Positions 6,288 through 8,636 of a stretch of DNA of 8,636 bases are shown piece after piece. A program made the translations under genes and the position numbers. Each line of letters begins with the position of its first letter. Position 1 is the stretch's first letter. The notes beneath the pieces are model-generated. The model made no database searches. It saw only the letters and a list, made by a program, of their open reading frames with translations, and was not told the DNA's origin. This DNA is from Methylobacteriaceae bacterium (GTDB lineage Bacteria; Pseudomonadota; Alphaproteobacteria; Rhizobiales; Beijerinckiaceae): assembly GCA_020638195.1 (NCBI GenBank), contig JACKJC010000008.1, forward strand, positions 1-8,636, written 5' to 3'.

Positions 6288-6301
6288 GCGCTCCGGCGGC
6301 G

Positions 6302-6817
6302 CTATCGCTCGCGCGAAAGTCGCGTCAGCGCGAGATCGAGCGCCGACAGAAAGGCCGAGCGGTCGCGCGGCCCGAACGGCGGCGGGCCGGTGGTCGTCTC
6401 GCCCGCCGAGCGAAGGTCCGTCATCAGGTTGCGGGTCGCCAGCGCAGAGCCGATGTTCTGCGGCGTCCATTCCTGCCCCTTCGGCGAGAGAACGCGCGCG
6501 CCCTTCTTCACGCATCGGTCGGCGAGCGGCAGATCCTGCGTGACGACCACGGTCGCAGGTCCGGCGCGCTCCGCGATCCAGTCGTCGGCGACGTCGGGGC
6601 CGGCGGGCACGAGCACGCGCTCGACGAAAGCGGCGCGCGGGACCTGCATGAAGGAATTGGAGACGATGAAGACGCGCGCGCCCTTACGGGCCGCCACCTT
6701 GTAGACCTCTTCCTTCACCGGACAGGCGTCGGCGTCGACGAGGACGGAAAATTCAGACAGCGACGTCGGCCTTGATCGCGGGCCAGGCCTCGTAGCCTTC
6801 GATGGCGATGTCGTCAT
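6302..6817 (-). CDS. yaiI: YaiI/YqxD family protein (UPF0178, DUF188; PIN-like)
   Basis: A 171-residue reading of a conserved bacterial family of unknown biochemical role, related to PIN-like nuclease folds by its acidic cluster. Seen: VDADACPVK (27-35), VSNSFM (52-57), PDVADDWI (74-81), TQDLPLADRC (93-102), KGARVLSPKG (105-114) and GPPPFGPRDRSAFLSALD (144-161), all UPF0178 landmarks. Start: the ATG at 6817 lies 65 bases inside thyA and has no visible Shine-Dalgarno. The family core begins near residue 24, and a CTG at 6760 would give a 152-residue protein, close to the usual family length (E. coli YaiI 152), starting eight bases before the thyA stop. The longer form is given because its start is a normal ATG. 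The gene is presumably co-transcribed with thyA. Confidence 0.85.
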   Translation of the reverse strand: MTTSPSKATRPGPRSRPTSLSEFSVLVDADACPVKEEVYKVAARKGARVFIVSNSFMQVPRAAFVERVLVPAGPDVADDWIAERAGPATVVVTQDLPLADRCVKKGARVLSPKGQEWTPQNIGSALATRNLMTDLRSAGETTTGPPPFGPRDRSAFLSALDLALTRLSRER

Positions 6818-7559
6818 AGGTGAAATCGAAGATCGACTTCACTTGCGGGTTGAGGCGCAGCGTCGGCAGCGGCTTTGGCGAGCGCGTCAGCTGCAATTGC
6901 GCCTGTTCGATGTGATTGTCGTAGAGATGCGCGTCGCCGAAGGAATGCACGAAATCGCCGGCCTCGCAGCCCGTGACCTGCGCGACCATGGCAAGCAGCA
7001 GCGCATAGCTCGCAATGTTGAAGGGCACGCCCAGGAACACATCGGCCGAGCGCTGGTAGAGCTGCAGCGACAGGCGCTTGGCGCCATCGATCTCGGCGAC
7101 ATGGAACTGGAACAGGCAATGGCAGGGCGCAAGCGCCATCGCCGGCAGGTCTGCGGGGTTCCACGCGCTGACGACGAGCCGACGCGAAAACGGATTGCGC
7201 CTGATCTCCTCGACGACCTCGCTGATCTGGTCGATCGTGCGTCCGTCGGGCGCAGCCCACGAGCGCCATTGCTTGCCGTAGACGGGTCCGAGATCGCCAT
7301 TCTCGTCGGCCCATTCGTCCCAGATCGTCACCTTGTTGTCGGCGAGATATTTGATGTTGGTGTCGCCCTTCAGGAACCACAGAAGCTCGTGCACGATCGC
7401 GCGCAGATAGAGCTTCTTGGTCGTCACCATCGGGAAACCCTCGGCGAGGTCGAAGCGCATCTGATGGCCGAAGATCGACCGCGTGCCCGTGCCGGTGCGA
7501 TCGGCCTTGGGCGTTCCGTCGTGCAACACATGCGAGAGCAGGTCGAGATATTGGCGCAT
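6753..7559 (-). CDS. thyA: thymidylate synthase (ThyA type)
   Basis: A 268-residue cytoplasmic enzyme (E. coli 264) that methylates dUMP to dTMP with methylenetetrahydrofolate, producing dihydrofolate that FolA recycles. Landmarks: RTGTGTRSIFG (21-31; dUMP phosphate Arg21), the WDEWAD stretch (80-85), LGPVYGKQWR (90-99), the nucleophile Cys146 in LAPCHCLFQF, QRSADVFLGVPFNIASYALL (169-188; folate and dUMP binding) and DAHLYDNHIEQ (209-219). Full length with all catalytic residues. No Shine-Dalgarno is visible before the ATG at 7559: the upstream bases are GGCCCC and part of a hairpin. The 3' end overlaps the annotated start of yaiI. It follows the fnr-type regulator by 53 bases on the same strand and could be read through from it. 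Confidence 0.97.
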   Translation of the reverse strand: MRQYLDLLSHVLHDGTPKADRTGTGTRSIFGHQMRFDLAEGFPMVTTKKLYLRAIVHELLWFLKGDTNIKYLADNKVTIWDEWADENGDLGPVYGKQWRSWAAPDGRTIDQISEVVEEIRRNPFSRRLVVSAWNPADLPAMALAPCHCLFQFHVAEIDGAKRLSLQLYQRSADVFLGVPFNIASYALLLAMVAQVTGCEAGDFVHSFGDAHLYDNHIEQAQLQLTRSPKPLPTLRLNPQVKSIFDFTYDDIAIEGYEAWPAIKADVAV

Positions 7560-7563
7560 GGGG

Positions 7564-7590
7564 CCAATCTAGCGCGATTCCGCGGATTGG
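7564..7590 (-). promoter_or_regulatory. hairpin in the thyA leader, in the Shine-Dalgarno position
   Basis: CCAATC (7564-7569) pairs with GATTGG (7585-7590), and inside them CGCG (7573-7576) pairs with CGCG (7581-7584) around a four-base loop, with a three-base bulge: ten pairs in total. On the thyA message the stem ends four bases before the ATG, where a ribosome-binding site would be. It could be the transcript end of the upstream regulator (no T-run), or a translational control element. Confidence 0.4.
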
Positions 7591-7612
7591 ACGACCGGTC
7601 CTGTGGACAGGT

Positions 7613-8392
7613 TCAGCCCGCCGCGATCGCCTCCAGGCGGGCGACGTCGAGCAGCCGGACGCCGTCCGGCACCACCAGCAGCGCCTTTTCGCGCGCCAGC
7701 TTGGAAATGGCGCGGCTGACCGTCTCGATGGTCAGGCCGAGAAAATCCGCGATGTCCTGCCGCGTCATCGGGAGCGGCACGGTCACGGAATTGTTGTTGA
7801 TATGCGCCCAGCGCTTGCGCAGGCCGACCAGGAAGCAGATGACCCGCTCCTCGGCCGTGCGGCGCCCGATCAGCACCATCTGCTCCTGCGCCAGGCTCAA
7901 CTCGTGGTTGGCGAGGTCGTAGAGCCTCCGCAGCAGCTGCGGATGCTCGTCGACGAAGGCTGAGAAGGCCGCGCGGTCGAACCGGCAGACCGTCACCGAC
8001 GTCAGGGCCTCGGCGCCGTAGACGGTGCGGGCCGACAGCGACAGGCCGAGAAAGTCGCCGGGGATCGCGAATCCGACCACCTGCCGGCGACCGTCCGGCA
8101 GCAGCCGGTAGAGCCGCACCGACCCCGAGGTGACGTTGTAGACGGAATGGGCGTCCTCGTCCTGCGCGAACATTTGCTGGCGCTGCGCGTAGCAATTCGT
8201 GCGCGACAAAGGCTCGAGTTTGTGCAGTTCGTCTTCACTCAGCGCGCCGCAGGCCGAATAGGGCCGCACCTCGCAAAAGGCGCAATGCGTGTCATGCCCG
8301 TGCTGGGGGCAGCCGCCGGCATGCGTTTGGCTCCGGGAGGTCTGTCCCGATCCTGTCGCTGGGGACTCTGGCGCTGGCGTTGAGCGGATCAT
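7613..8392 (-). CDS. fnr: Crp/Fnr family transcription regulator with FNR-type iron-sulphur cysteines
   Basis: A 259-residue FNR/FnrN/FixK-like regulator. Cys37, Cys40 and Cys48 form CxxC-x7-C in the N-terminal region, and Cys136 (in SVTVCRFDRAAF) aligns with Cys122 of E. coli FNR, so the four ligands of an oxygen-labile [4Fe-4S] cluster are present. The cyclic-nucleotide-type beta-roll spans about 55-150, the dimer helix about 150-185, and the winged HTH about 207-240 with recognition helix TIETVSRAIS: Glu223, Ser226 and Arg227 are the E--SR pattern that reads TTGAT half-sites. The N-terminus is unusual in adding Cys28 and four histidines (24, 31, 33, 36) before the cluster motif. No TTGAT-N4-ATCAA box is evident upstream. 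Start ATG at 8392 is the first in frame; no Shine-Dalgarno precedes it, and a six-codon ORF (8409-8389) ends on it with an ATGA overlap. Confidence 0.92.
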   Translation of the reverse strand: MIRSTPAPESPATGSGQTSRSQTHAGGCPQHGHDTHCAFCEVRPYSACGALSEDELHKLEPLSRTNCYAQRQQMFAQDEDAHSVYNVTSGSVRLYRLLPDGRRQVVGFAIPGDFLGLSLSARTVYGAEALTSVTVCRFDRAAFSAFVDEHPQLLRRLYDLANHELSLAQEQMVLIGRRTAEERVICFLVGLRKRWAHINNNSVTVPLPMTRQDIADFLGLTIETVSRAISKLAREKALLVVPDGVRLLDVARLEAIAAG

Positions 8393-8400
8393 TGGCCACT

Positions 8401-8427
8401 ATTTAACATGATCCGGCCGCCTGCAAA
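8401..8427 (-). promoter_or_regulatory. weak candidate promoter of the fnr-type regulator
   Basis: On the minus strand TTTGCA (8427-8422) and TTAAAT (8406-8401) each match 4 of 6 consensus bases but with a short 15-base spacer. If used, transcription would start about two bases before the ATG, giving an essentially leaderless message, which would agree with the missing Shine-Dalgarno. Confidence 0.2.
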
Positions 8428-8495
8428 CTGTCGCCGCACGCCATGAACAAATTTCGGGCGCCTTGCAGCCACGTTCCGGTTGGCCGGATACGCCC

Positions 8496-8524
8496 TTTCG
8501 CGATCGCCCGACCCGCACTATATT
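8496..8524 (+). promoter_or_regulatory. candidate promoter of the tmRNA gene
   Basis: TATATT (8519-8524) is a 5-of-6 -10 box. The -35 at 17 bases is TTTCGC (8496-8501), which matches in only two bases. Start of transcription seven bases downstream would be G8531, exactly the first base of the hairpin that opens the putative tmRNA precursor. The 138 bases between this point and the fnr start are the divergent control region. Confidence 0.4.
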
Positions 8525-8530
8525 CGGAGC

Positions 8531-8636
8531 GCCTTCGCAAGAAGGCTATGGCGATAAACAGGCTTCGAAATAAACCATCCGGACCCGGGGGCGGTACCCG
8601 GCGCCTCCACCCCAGCCCAGACCGCGATTTACGCGC
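8531..8636 (+). ncRNA. ssrA: permuted (two-piece) tmRNA, acceptor piece; gene continues beyond the window
   Basis: tmRNA with SmpB rescues stalled ribosomes and tags the nascent protein. Seen: a 5' hairpin GCCTTC-GCAA-GAAGGC (8531-8546), then about 30 bases of A-rich linker, then CGGAC, a 5-bp stem CCGGG (8585-8589) and CCCGG (8597-8601) around a 7-base loop GGCGGTA, then CGCCTCC-ACC (8602-8611). This lines up element by element with the E. coli tmRNA 3' end (CGGAC, 5-bp T stem, 7-base loop, seven-base acceptor strand with the U of the G3-U70 alanine identity pair, then ACC). In alphaproteobacteria the gene is circularly permuted: the acceptor piece comes first, then a processed spacer (here CCAGCCC...), then the coding piece with the tag, expected outside the window. 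The loop is not a canonical TTCRANY, though the C and G at loop positions 3 and 4 are kept. The third C after the discriminator means the CCA end must be finished by nucleotidyltransferase. Confidence 0.72.

Noticed and set aside
6248..6775. Several plus-strand ORFs of 97-175 codons antisense to yaiI
   Set aside because: They start inside the small-ORF unit's terminator region, have no ribosome-binding site, and mirror yaiI codon bias.
6843..7922. 359-codon plus-strand ORF antisense to thyA and the fnr 3' end
   Set aside because: Spans two well-supported genes, low-complexity Arg/Leu/Asp composition, no motif.
8400..8530. FNR box controlling the divergent fnr and tmRNA promoters
   Set aside because: I looked for TTGAT-N4-ATCAA and close variants on both strands and found none convincing.
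8531..8611. An ordinary tRNA gene
   Set aside because: There is no anticodon arm, D-arm or 5' acceptor strand upstream; only a T-arm and 3' acceptor strand are present, which suits a tmRNA acceptor piece.

Overview
The window is GC-rich and densely coding, about 8.6 kb of ordinary-looking chromosome from an alphaproteobacterium, most probably of the order Hyphomicrobiales (Rhizobiales). The evidence is the gene order thyA - (yaiI) - folA - hflK - hflC - degP, an FNR/FnrN-type regulator with a CxxC-x7-C cluster, and the tail of what looks like a circularly permuted, alphaproteobacterial two-piece tmRNA gene. I cannot name the genus from sequence alone.

Layout. Left edge (plus strand): the C-terminal part of a KefB/KefC-type cation:proton antiporter with a TrkA-N domain. 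It overlaps by one base a 320-residue alpha/beta hydrolase. These converge on a long minus-strand block. Read in its own direction (right to left), that block runs fnr-type regulator, thyA, a YaiI/YqxD (UPF0178) protein, folA, hflK, hflC, degP. thyA and folA together supply dTMP and regenerate tetrahydrofolate. HflK and HflC form the membrane complex that modulates FtsH, and DegP is the periplasmic protease/chaperone, so the second half is an envelope protein quality-control module. hflK and hflC overlap by four bases; a plausible promoter precedes hflK.

Two non-obvious loci stand out. First, the 236-base gap between folA and yaiI holds a compact unit on the opposite (plus) strand: a possible promoter, a 17-base perfect complement to the 3' tail of 16S rRNA placed as a Shine-Dalgarno, a GTG-started 26-codon ORF, a 7-codon ORF overlapping its stop, and a strong GNRA-capped terminator. 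Second, at the right edge (plus strand, divergent from fnr) there is a -10 box, a hairpin at the predicted transcript start, and a T-arm plus acceptor strand that align with the 3' end of E. coli tmRNA. The remainder of that gene would lie beyond the window.

Smaller points: two start codons are moved inward on ribosome-binding-site evidence (degP and hflK). thyA lacks a visible Shine-Dalgarno and has a hairpin in that place. Strong inverted repeats sit at the convergent gene ends near 1677-1771 and after hflC. There are no insertion sequences, CRISPR arrays or phage genes.
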